From contig CAJUQZ010000064.1 of NCBI GenBank assembly GCA_910588755.1, forward strand, positions 6,756 to 14,232: 7,477 nt of DNA, in the 5' to 3' direction. Under the pieces are notes generated by a model, which did no database searches, had not been told where the DNA came from, and was given only the letters and a program-made list of their open reading frames with translations. The first letter of the stretch is position 1. Each line of letters starts with the position of its first letter. Positions 1-5,689 of the stretch are shown piece by piece. Source of the stretch: an uncultured Lachnospiraceae bacterium. Lineage in GTDB: Bacteria; Bacillota; Clostridia; Lachnospirales; Lachnospiraceae. Both the position numbers and the translations under genes were made by a program.

Positions 1-316
1 CATCAAGATATGCATACACGGTCTTCTGGAATGAAAACAGGCCGATCGCGTGATTGTCGCTTGTCACCTCCCCGATTTTTCTCGAAAGCCAGATCGTATT
101 GTCATCAGACGTGCTGATCGTGGTCGGAAGCGCGTCATAGTACTCTGTATGCCCATCTGTTGTGACCGACCAGCCGCCATTGAGCGGTATCCTGTCAGTC
201 CTTTTGTTGGACACGCCCGCATTATCCCGCATGACATAAAAACAGAAACCAAAAAACAGAAACAACACAGTCATTTCTATGATAAAGACCTGCATTACCT
301 TTCTATTCCCAGTCAT
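1..316 (-). CDS. Membrane-anchored protein, probable extracytoplasmic sensor (N-terminal fragment)
   Basis: The reading frame is open from an ATG at 316 to the left edge of the window, giving the first 105 residues of a longer protein. Seen: a short charged start, one hydrophobic segment at about residues 9-29 (VFIIEMTVLFLFFGFCFYVM) acting as signal anchor, then a soluble segment starting RIPLNGGWSVTTDG with LPTTIS, LSRKIG and LFSFQKTVYAYLD. The start is set by AAAGGAG at 325-331, 8 nt upstream. The gene begins 39 nt after the surE stop, on the same strand, so it is probably the last visible gene of that operon. Inference: the 'LNGGWSV...LP...L...LFS.Q.TVYVYLD' pattern resembles the outer sensory domain of clostridial membrane signalling proteins that end in a GGDEF/EAL or histidine-kinase module. 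The C-terminal output domain lies outside the window, so the class is not proven. That this is a real gene is fairly certain; its function is not. Confidence 0.72.
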   Translation of the reverse strand, partial: MTGNRKVMQVFIIEMTVLFLFFGFCFYVMRDNAGVSNKRTDRIPLNGGWSVTTDGHTEYYDALPTTISTSDDNTIWLSRKIGEVTSDNHAIGLFSFQKTVYAYLD

Positions 317-324
317 CGACACCG

Positions 325-331
325 CTCCTTT
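325..331 (-). promoter_or_regulatory. Ribosome binding site of the left-edge membrane protein
   Basis: The minus strand reads AAAGGAG with 8 nt to the ATG at 316. It is the main evidence that the edge-truncated frame is a true gene and fixes its start. Confidence 0.7.
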
Positions 332-355
332 GTCTAACCTCTCTCAACTGCCCTG

Positions 356-1075
356 TCACCGTTTTCTAAGCACAGAACATTCCAGTCTCCCGACAGATAT
401 GTAACCATGTTCCACGGCGTAAAAATCTGTGTCCCCTTTTGTCACTTCACACTCCTCGTCCAACAATGTGTACACCGATTCATTTTCTGACACATGTGTC
501 ACTTTATAGACATCCTTATAGCGCGGGTGGGCAGCGGGAAACGTTTCCCTGATTCCCTGATACGCCTCTAGCCTGCACGCTGGAAAGTTGATATTCCATA
601 TCTCGCAGGATGCGTGCTCCCGCTCGATGACATCCCTCAGGATTCCCTCAAGATACCTGTCCACCAGCGCGTACTGCTCCTGCCATGTGGAGATAGCGAC
701 CCCTCTGATACCCTGATACACAGCCTCCCTCGCCGCTGCTACCGTTCCCGAATATATGGAGTCATACCCCATGTTATGCCCGTTGTTAATCCCGGAGAGC
801 ACCACGTCCGGTTTATTTTCCAGAATAGCCTGCACCGCCACCTTCACACAGTCCGCCGGCATACCGCTGCAGCTGTACGCCGCTCTGACCGCCACGGGAA
901 AGTCCACACGCCTGACCTTTAGCGGATTTTCGACCGTGATACTGTGCGACACTGCGCTTCTTTGTCCCGACGGCGCCACGATATAGACCTCACTGGATAA
1001 TTTCACCGCAATCTCCGCAAGCTTTCTGATTCCCGCCGCATCGATTCCGTCATCATTTGTTATCAGTAGTCTCAC
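356..1075 (-). CDS. surE: 5'/3'-nucleotidase SurE
   Basis: SurE hydrolyses 5'- and 3'-ribo/deoxyribonucleoside monophosphates and short polyphosphate in the cytoplasm, using a divalent metal. With the GTG start the protein has 239 residues, close to the usual 240-265. Seen: N-terminal MRLLITNDDGIDAAG with the metal-binding Asp8-Asp9, APSGQRSAVSHSIT with the conserved Ser40, and VVLSGINNGHNMG followed by YSGTVAAAREA, giving the metal-ligand Asn97 and the family glycine-rich loop. The GTG at 1075 is preferred because GGAGG lies 7 nt upstream and SurE proteins normally begin directly at M-R-I/L-L-x-T-N-D-D-G. An in-frame ATG at 1105 adds 10 residues and one at 1138 adds 21, but both lack a comparable site. 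The gene starts 31 nt after the stop of the DUF6320-like gene and is followed 39 nt later by the membrane-protein gene. The C-terminal tail is short. Identification is secure; its role in this cluster (phosphatase for a pathway intermediate, or plain nucleotide recycling) is unknown. Confidence 0.95.
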   Translation of the reverse strand: MRLLITNDDGIDAAGIRKLAEIAVKLSSEVYIVAPSGQRSAVSHSITVENPLKVRRVDFPVAVRAAYSCSGMPADCVKVAVQAILENKPDVVLSGINNGHNMGYDSIYSGTVAAAREAVYQGIRGVAISTWQEQYALVDRYLEGILRDVIEREHASCEIWNINFPACRLEAYQGIRETFPAAHPRYKDVYKVTHVSENESVYTLLDEECEVTKGDTDFYAVEHGYISVGRLECSVLRKR

Positions 1076-1082
1076 TGTCTGT

Positions 1083-1087
1083 CCTCC
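1083..1087 (-). promoter_or_regulatory. Ribosome binding site deciding the surE GTG start
   Basis: GGAGG on the minus strand sits 7 nt before the GTG at 1075. The two upstream in-frame ATG codons (1105, 1138) have no such site at the right distance, so this motif favours the shorter 239-residue SurE. Confidence 0.8.
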
Positions 1088-1106
1088 GTTTTCTGACTCT
1101 GTCATG

Positions 1107-1769
1107 TCAAATATGAAAACGCCTTTTGAGCTCCACACGCGCCCTCCTGCCCCCTATGATAAGCGTGCCAAGCAACAGGATCACAGAGACATTGAGCGCC
1201 ACCACCGAGACAAACGGGTACGTGATGATGTGCACAAGGCTTAAAATCATCGCCACAGCGCTACACAGCACCATGAAGATCTGCAGCATCAAGTAGCTCT
1301 GCCAGTTCTTTCGGTTGATGCACATAAGCACCATGATGCCCGCATCGATCAACAAAATCCCTGACGGGAGTGCATAGTTGACAGACCACCCATTGTACCC
1401 CACCGTGAAATCAACCGCCACCAGCATAATGACCGCAATGACCGTGAGAACGACCGTCTTTGCGATATAACCGCTCGTTCCAAGGATCGCATACCGTATC
1501 ACGATATAGCCAAACAAGAGCACCAGCCCCCCTATAATATACACGAGCGACTGCACCTCGGAGAGTATGCACACATTCACCAGGACGATTTCTGTCACGA
1601 CGGCCAGAAACAGGTAAAGCCTGGAGATAAACACCAGTTTTCTCGAGCGCACCCTGATGTCAGGATACATGTTTTCAACCTCAACTGTCGGCTCGAGCAC
1701 CGTGCCACACAGTGGACAGCGCTCCGCCTCATCGAGCACTTCTATATTACATTGCCTGCATTTACTCAT
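1107..1769 (-). CDS. Zinc-ribbon, six-helix membrane protein (DUF6320-like)
   Basis: 220 residues. Seen: an N-terminal zinc ribbon with two Cys pairs, C4xxC7 and C18PLC21, in MSKCRQC...CPLCG; a polar linker to about residue 45; then six hydrophobic segments at about 46-69, 74-95, 102-121, 131-150, 157-178 and 183-206; and a basic tail (RRARVELKRRF), which the positive-inside rule places in the cytoplasm. This layout matches what I recall of the DUF6320 family in Clostridia; the family name is from memory and unconfirmed. No enzymatic motif is seen. The ATG at 1769 overlaps the last codons of the upstream acyltransferase-like gene by 8 nt (ATGAGTAA), with only a weak GGGGTG 4 nt ahead. Translation is therefore probably coupled, and the two products may act together, for instance with the membrane protein localising the enzyme or moving its product. 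The coupling suggests a shared job but does not say what it is. Confidence 0.85.
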   Translation of the reverse strand: MSKCRQCNIEVLDEAERCPLCGTVLEPTVEVENMYPDIRVRSRKLVFISRLYLFLAVVTEIVLVNVCILSEVQSLVYIIGGLVLLFGYIVIRYAILGTSGYIAKTVVLTVIAVIMLVAVDFTVGYNGWSVNYALPSGILLIDAGIMVLMCINRKNWQSYLMLQIFMVLCSAVAMILSLVHIITYPFVSVVALNVSVILLLGTLIIGGRRARVELKRRFHI

Positions 1770-3123
1770 AGTTCACCCCGTTACTCTCGATCTCCACAGA
1801 TACACCGTCATCAGCAATCTTCCGGAAAAAGCCGCGTTGCACCGACGCATCTGCAAGGTCATAACTAAAACTGAACACCAGTGTGCTGCCATATGAACAT
1901 ATGTTTCCTTTAATATGCTGCCCCTTCGACATGGCAAGGCATGAGTGAAACATCTCCACATACGGCCTGTACGCCTCATCCACTGTTATATTGCCTATGT
2001 TTGTGATTGTCGTTGTATTGGCGAGTGCTGACTGTGTATACACAAGTCGCATCGCGATATTTTTGATCAGCAGCGGTGCCGCCCGCGCCACCAATATTTT
2101 TTCATTTGAGACATTGTATGAGAATAGACGCTCCAGGTTTTCCTTGTTGATCTGCTCTTTGAGGCTGTCCTTCACAACCGAAAGAACCTCCTCGAACGTG
2201 TACTCCTCCTCGACCGGGTGAAACTCCGCAGACACCATAACAAAAAAATTCTTCGTCGTGATCGAATTGAAATATGGGCGCAGATTGACAGGCACCGCCA
2301 CCCGGACGGGCTTGTCGGACGGCATACCGTGCATACACTCCCTGTAGACGCTCCAGACAAATACCCCTACCAGATATTCATTGATACTCACGCCATACTG
2401 ATGACACACCCTCTTGAGCTCCGGCACCTGCATATACCCGTGCATGATGCCAAACTCACCGGGGCTTAGCCGTTCGCCCTTTATGAGATACGCCTTTTTC
2501 GTCTGATAGCCCTTCTCAGAGCTTTTCCTGTAATTTTTCAGGAAACTGTCCTCCCGATTCAGGGATGTGGTACTTGCAAGCAGGTCGCCCTTCTCCCCCT
2601 TTAACTCCGGATGCACCAGACGCAGGTACTGGTATGTCAGCTCCTTCAGAAAATTAATACCGCCCATACCGTCCGTCAGCACGTGAAATACCTCTAGGTT
2701 GATGCGATATCTGTAATATGTGACGCGGAACATATAGCTGTTATTCCGGTTCTGGTAAATATATCTACACGGAAAGGTCGTCTCCTCTCGGACCTTTGGC
2801 GCCGGCTTGCCGTTCTCCTCAAAATAATACCAGAACACACCCTGTCGCAGCCTTAGATTAAAGCCGTCAAATTTGGGCAGAACCATATCCAGCGCCTGCT
2901 GCAGCGGCCCGGACTGGATCAGTTCTGTCAACGTCACGCTGATGCGATACACATTGCTCATGCTGTCCCCTGCAATAACGGGAAAAAGATGGGCCGTGTT
3001 GTCCAGCTTGTCCCATCTAATCTCCCGCATCGTGCTCTCCGCCTTGATTGTCTTTGTCTTTCTTTCCTCTTTCCTGCCTTCCTGTGCAGGCTCTGTTGCT
3101 TTTTTCCTCATAGACAGCCCCAT
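1762..3123 (-). CDS. Condensation/alcohol-acetyltransferase-like acyltransferase
   Basis: 453 residues from the ATG at 3123. Seen: FHVLTDGMGG with the HxxxDG signature (His147, Asp151, Gly152) of the CoA-dependent acyltransferase superfamily (chloramphenicol acetyltransferase, NRPS condensation domains, PapA, alcohol acetyltransferase). There is also an early WDKLDNTAHLFPVIAG block (from about residue 37), a PVNLRPYF segment near the expected second subdomain, and a late TNIGNI stretch like the conserved N-terminal side of the solvent channel. No transmembrane segment or signal peptide is evident, so it should be cytoplasmic. The family moves an acyl group from CoA or a carrier to a hydroxyl or amine; the substrates here cannot be read from sequence. 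Start is uncertain: the first 31 residues are a charged Lys/Glu-rich extension. ATGs at 3123 and 3111 lack a strong ribosome site, whereas ATG at 3030 has GGCGGAG 6 nt upstream and begins just before the conserved block (422 residues). Base composition turns AT-rich only beyond about 3124, favouring the longer form. It heads the cluster and overlaps the next gene by 8 nt. Confidence 0.85.
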   Translation of the reverse strand: MGLSMRKKATEPAQEGRKEERKTKTIKAESTMREIRWDKLDNTAHLFPVIAGDSMSNVYRISVTLTELIQSGPLQQALDMVLPKFDGFNLRLRQGVFWYYFEENGKPAPKVREETTFPCRYIYQNRNNSYMFRVTYYRYRINLEVFHVLTDGMGGINFLKELTYQYLRLVHPELKGEKGDLLASTTSLNREDSFLKNYRKSSEKGYQTKKAYLIKGERLSPGEFGIMHGYMQVPELKRVCHQYGVSINEYLVGVFVWSVYRECMHGMPSDKPVRVAVPVNLRPYFNSITTKNFFVMVSAEFHPVEEEYTFEEVLSVVKDSLKEQINKENLERLFSYNVSNEKILVARAAPLLIKNIAMRLVYTQSALANTTTITNIGNITVDEAYRPYVEMFHSCLAMSKGQHIKGNICSYGSTLVFSFSYDLADASVQRGFFRKIADDGVSVEIESNGVNYE

Positions 3124-3131
3124 TTCATAAT

Positions 3132-3200
3132 GATATTTGCAATTGATTATCTATTACAAAATAATGACCTGTTGCAAATAATACTCTATTGCAAATGACT
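3132..3200 (-). repeat. Tandem TTGCAA-centred repeats in the acyltransferase leader (operator-like)
   Basis: Read on the minus strand there are four successive related units: AGTCATTTGCAATAG (3200-3186), AGTATTATTTGCAACAG (3185-3169), GTCATTATTTTGTAATAG (3168-3151) and ATAATCAATTGCAAATATC (3150-3132). The shared core is ATTTGCAA followed by (T/C)AG, degenerate in units 3 and 4; TTGCAA is itself palindromic. The spacing is 17-19 bp. The array starts at the predicted transcription start and runs to 9 nt before the first possible start codon. This suggests a multi-site operator for an unknown repressor, or a structured 5' leader. Confidence 0.55.
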
Positions 3201-3206
3201 ACCTAT

Positions 3207-3235
3207 AGTATACTCTGAAATAAAGACCGTAGCAA
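3207..3235 (-). promoter_or_regulatory. Sigma-70-type promoter of the acyltransferase cluster
   Basis: The minus strand has TTGCTA (3235-3230) as -35 and TATACT (3212-3207) as -10, separated by exactly 17 nt. The matches to consensus are 4/6 and 5/6. The expected transcription start is near 3200, giving a leader of about 77 nt to the ATG at 3123, or 170 nt to the ATG at 3030. The AT-rich surroundings and the following repeat array support a regulated promoter for the block running leftwards to the window edge. Confidence 0.6.
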
Positions 3236-3295
3236 GAAAAAATATGCTGAATTCAATCTAATGAATGGAATCTAATTGGAATCTTTCATGAAATC
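3236..3295. other. AT-rich spacer after bioY without clear terminator
   Basis: This is non-coding DNA between the bioY stop and the next promoter. It is AT-rich and holds short direct repeats on the plus strand: GGAATCT at 3267-3273 and 3278-3284, with a related ATCTAAT at 3256-3262. There is also a TTTCATGAAA palindrome near the bioY end. No GC-rich hairpin followed by a T-run is seen, so where the bioY transcript stops is unclear. Confidence 0.4.
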
Positions 3296-3862
3296 CTAAT
3301 TCAGTGCCGCCCTCCTCACACGCACGCGCACCTGCGACCCGACAAGTAACGCAAGCACAATTTTCGCAAGATCTACCACGATAAACGGAAGCACGCCGGC
3401 TGCAAATGCGGCAGGAAGTGCATCAACAAACCTTTGTTCAGACCCCATACTCATCTGGTATGCGAGCCAGAGCGTCCCAAACAAGTCATTCACCGCGGAA
3501 CCCACAACCATGCCGGCAAAGCTTGCAATCATCTGCCCATTCCACCTGTCAACGCAATAACCAGCGATCAACGCCATCAGGATAAAGCCGATCAAATACC
3601 CGCCCGTTGGACCAAAAAGCTTCGCCGCTCCGCCCGTGAACCCGGAAAACACGGGAAGTCCCACAAGCCCTAGCAGCAGATACACCAGATAGCTTACCAC
3701 CCCGCGCCGCATTCCTAGGATATAAACAGAAAAATATATCGCGAGGTTTGTCAACGAGACTGGCACTGGGCTAAACGGCAGCGGCAGCGACAACGGCCCC
3801 GCGATGCATATGACGGCCGCCATCAGTCCGATTAAAGTGATTTCTTTTGTCTTTGTATTCAT
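3296..3862 (-). CDS. bioY: Biotin transporter substrate-binding protein BioY
   Basis: BioY is the membrane S component that binds biotin and, usually with the EcfA-EcfA'-EcfT energising module, imports it. The protein has 188 residues, the normal length. Seen: hydrophobic helices throughout (about residues 8-22, 36-50, 54-70, 85-103, 111-134, 147-175), the family block GLPVFSGFTGGAAKLFGPTGGYLIGF at residues 68-93, and the late PFIVVDLAKIVLA with Asp164 and Lys167 in the region associated with biotin binding. It ends in a basic tail (RVRVRRAALN). The ATG at 3862 is chosen because GGAGG lies 8 nt upstream; frames extending to 4027 would cover the operator and the end of the peptidase gene. No ecfA or ecfT gene is adjacent, which is common in Firmicutes where S components share one energising module encoded elsewhere. 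A BirA-type operator in its leader points to control by biotin. Confidence 0.95.
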   Translation of the reverse strand: MNTKTKEITLIGLMAAVICIAGPLSLPLPFSPVPVSLTNLAIYFSVYILGMRRGVVSYLVYLLLGLVGLPVFSGFTGGAAKLFGPTGGYLIGFILMALIAGYCVDRWNGQMIASFAGMVVGSAVNDLFGTLWLAYQMSMGSEQRFVDALPAAFAAGVLPFIVVDLAKIVLALLVGSQVRVRVRRAALN

Positions 3863-3870
3863 TGTGTTAT

Positions 3871-3875
3871 CCTCC
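3871..3875 (-). promoter_or_regulatory. Ribosome binding site deciding the bioY start
   Basis: GGAGG on the minus strand, 8 nt before the ATG at 3862. It rules out the long open extension up to 4027 as the true N-terminus. Confidence 0.8.
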
Positions 3876-3880
3876 ATTTC

Positions 3881-3916
3881 GATTGTTAACCATTTTGTTA
3901 TATTAAGTTTACAATC
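3881..3916 (-). promoter_or_regulatory. BirA (biotin repressor) operator upstream of bioY
   Basis: The minus strand reads GATTGTAAAC (3916-3907), a 16-nt spacer, then GTTAACAATC (3890-3881). The two 10-bp arms are inverted copies with one mismatch. This matches the known BirA box pattern of Firmicutes (TTGTAAAC arm, spacer of about 14-16, GTTAACAA arm), where biotinyl-AMP-bound BirA dimers repress biotin synthesis and uptake genes. The distal arm overlaps the candidate -10 element, consistent with repression by blocking the polymerase. No birA gene is visible in the window. Confidence 0.88.
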
Positions 3917-3934
3917 ATTTAAAGAAAAAGTCAA
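3906..3934 (-). promoter_or_regulatory. Candidate bioY promoter
   Basis: The minus strand has TTGACT (3934-3929, 5/6 match to -35) and TAAACT (3911-3906, 4/6 match to -10) with 17 nt between. The -10 lies within the distal BirA half-site. The -35 is good and the -10 mediocre; TATAAC a few bases further on is an alternative -10 with a longer spacer. Confidence 0.5.
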
Positions 3935-3953
3935 TGAATACTTTATCCTTTTG

Positions 3954-5657
3954 TCACGCCATAAACCTGCTGCCCAGCAGCTCGTCGCGCGCCACTTTGA
4001 TCGCCCGCTCCACGCTGCCTGGCTCAAACGGGTTCGAGATATTGGCGTATTTGAGCGTCTCGAGATAACTCATGCTGCCGCCGCACTTGCAGAGGTTGAG
4101 GTAATCCGCCCACGCGCTGTCGTGGTCTTCCCGCTCCTTTTTCTTGAACTCCATCGCGCCCATCGTCGTGAGTGTGTAGTTGATATAGTACATTGGATAG
4201 AGGTAAATGTGAAGCTTGTGATACCAGTAGCCGCCCCTGTCAAAGAAGTCGTCCGGCTCATACGCGCGCCACGGCATATATTTCTCCTCGAGTTTTTTCC
4301 ACTCCAGCGTCCGCTCCTTTGGCGTCAGGTCAGGGTTCGCATAACAGATGTGCTGGAACTCGTCAACAGCCACGCCAAACGGCACAAATGTCACCGCCTC
4401 CTGCAAATGGGCGAAGCGGAACTTGTCGGCCTGCTCCCCGAAGAAGCGCTCCGCATACGGGTAGGCAAACTGCTCCATCGACATGGAATGAATCTCCGCG
4501 ATATCTGTCGATTCTGAGTAGTAGTCCGAAATCGGCTGGCTGCGCATCGCCATATACCCGGCAAAGGCATGGCCAAGCTCGTGTGTCAGCACCTGCATAT
4601 CAAAGATCGTGTGATTGAAGCAGGAGAACACATACGGCGCCTTGTAGCGCTGCAGATCCGTCATATACCCCGTCGAAGCCTTTCCCGGCTTATTTTTCAA
4701 GTCCATCAGCTCATGCTGGATCATGAAGTCAATAAACTCCCCTGTCTCGGGGCTCATCTCATGGTACATCTTTGCCGCCTCGTTCACCATGAAATCATCA
4801 TCACCCGCCGGAACCGCGTTGCCGTCCGGGAAAATGCGCTTCTCATCATAAAAAGAAAAATCCGTCACGCCAAGGCGTTTTGCCTGCGCCTCATACAGCT
4901 TCTGGCAGAGCGGCACAAGCACGGTTTGCACCTGCTCACGGAAGGACTCAACCTCTTTTTGTCCGTAATCAGTACGGCTCTGTTCCATATAGCCCACCGG
5001 AATATAGTTCTCATAGCCAAGGTTGCGCCCCATCTCGTTTCGTATTTTAATCAGCTCGTCCCAGATCTCCTCGAGGCGCGGCTCGTTTTTGTGGTAAAAT
5101 TCCGCGTAGGCCCGGACGGCTCCCTTGCGCACTTCCCTGTCCTCATGTTCAAAATACTTCTGCACGCCGTAGAGATTGAGCTCCTTGCCGTCAAATGGAA
5201 TCTTCGCTGTGGCCATAATCTTCTGGTACTCGTTGCACAGCTTTGCCTCCTGCTGCATCAGCGGAATGTTCGCCTCGCAGAATTTCTTCTTTGAGAGATC
5301 CATCTTCACAAACAGCTGTTTCCCGTACTCCTTCTCAAAATCCGCGCGGAACGGACTGTTCATCATCGCCTCGTTCACCGCCAGAAAAGAAGGCATGAGC
5401 GTAGGGAACGTATTATCAAGATATTCGTTCTCCTTCTCGTAAAATTCGTCCGTCGTATCCAGCGTATGACGCACATGCACGATTGTGCAGGTCGTGGAGA
5501 AATCCTTCCCACGCTCGTCATACTCAAGCATTGCCTCCCTGGCTTCCCCATAGCTGCCCGCGTGCTCGATGCGCTCTTTGATCTCTGCCGCAAACGCCGC
5601 GAAACCCTCACAGTCCGGTCTTGTGTACGCCAGTGTTGAAAACTTAAAATCTTCCAT
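3954..5657 (-). CDS. M3-family zinc oligoendopeptidase (PepF/thimet-like)
   Basis: 567 residues, the usual length for clostridial M3 oligoendopeptidases. It cleaves short peptides internally, probably in the cytoplasm, since no signal peptide or membrane segment is seen. Seen: the zinc motif HELGHAFAGY with His359, Glu360 (catalytic base) and His363, and the third ligand region AEIHSMSMEQF with Glu388, 28 residues after the catalytic Glu. The late GGYWYHKLHIYLYPMYYINYTL block carries the conserved His/Tyr residues that line the M3 active site and hold the substrate carbonyl. The N-terminal half is mostly helical and charged, as expected for the lid domain. The ATG at 5657 has AGGAG 9 nt upstream and MEDFKFS fits family N-termini. 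The gene follows the YitT-family gene by 32 nt and is probably on the same transcript. The exact subfamily (PepF, PepB-like) and preferred peptides cannot be read from sequence. Confidence 0.95.
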   Translation of the reverse strand: MEDFKFSTLAYTRPDCEGFAAFAAEIKERIEHAGSYGEAREAMLEYDERGKDFSTTCTIVHVRHTLDTTDEFYEKENEYLDNTFPTLMPSFLAVNEAMMNSPFRADFEKEYGKQLFVKMDLSKKKFCEANIPLMQQEAKLCNEYQKIMATAKIPFDGKELNLYGVQKYFEHEDREVRKGAVRAYAEFYHKNEPRLEEIWDELIKIRNEMGRNLGYENYIPVGYMEQSRTDYGQKEVESFREQVQTVLVPLCQKLYEAQAKRLGVTDFSFYDEKRIFPDGNAVPAGDDDFMVNEAAKMYHEMSPETGEFIDFMIQHELMDLKNKPGKASTGYMTDLQRYKAPYVFSCFNHTIFDMQVLTHELGHAFAGYMAMRSQPISDYYSESTDIAEIHSMSMEQFAYPYAERFFGEQADKFRFAHLQEAVTFVPFGVAVDEFQHICYANPDLTPKERTLEWKKLEEKYMPWRAYEPDDFFDRGGYWYHKLHIYLYPMYYINYTLTTMGAMEFKKKEREDHDSAWADYLNLCKCGGSMSYLETLKYANISNPFEPGSVERAIKVARDELLGSRFMA

Positions 5658-5689
5658 TTTTATAATCTCCTTTTTTTATATTTCCTATT

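Noticed and set aside
64..252. Minus-strand frame of 62 codons near the left edge
   Set aside because: It is in a different frame from the gene at 1-316, has no ribosome binding site, and its product is Arg/Ser/Met-rich without domain features.
3251..3287. Short GGAATCT/ATCTAAT direct repeats after bioY, considered as a mobile-element end or regulatory array
   Set aside because: The units are short, irregularly spaced and AT-rich, with no matching inverted end, target duplication or transposase gene. I see too little to call more than a repeat-like spacer.
3927..3944. Weak hairpin (AAAGT/ACTTT arms, 8-nt loop) followed by T-rich sequence after the peptidase stop
   Set aside because: The stem has only five mostly A-T pairs, too weak for an intrinsic terminator, and it overlaps the candidate bioY -35. 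Some read-through from the peptidase gene into bioY is therefore possible.
3863..3953. Possible biotin or other riboswitch in the bioY leader
   Set aside because: The leader is short and contains a DNA inverted repeat of BirA type rather than a structured, GC-bearing aptamer; no known riboswitch core was recognised.
3804..5294. Two long plus-strand open frames (237 and 241 codons) opposite the M3 peptidase gene
   Set aside because: Both are antisense to the zinc peptidase, whose motifs are unmistakable. Their His/Arg/Leu-rich products look like complements of coding sequence, and the first also crosses the bioY operator.
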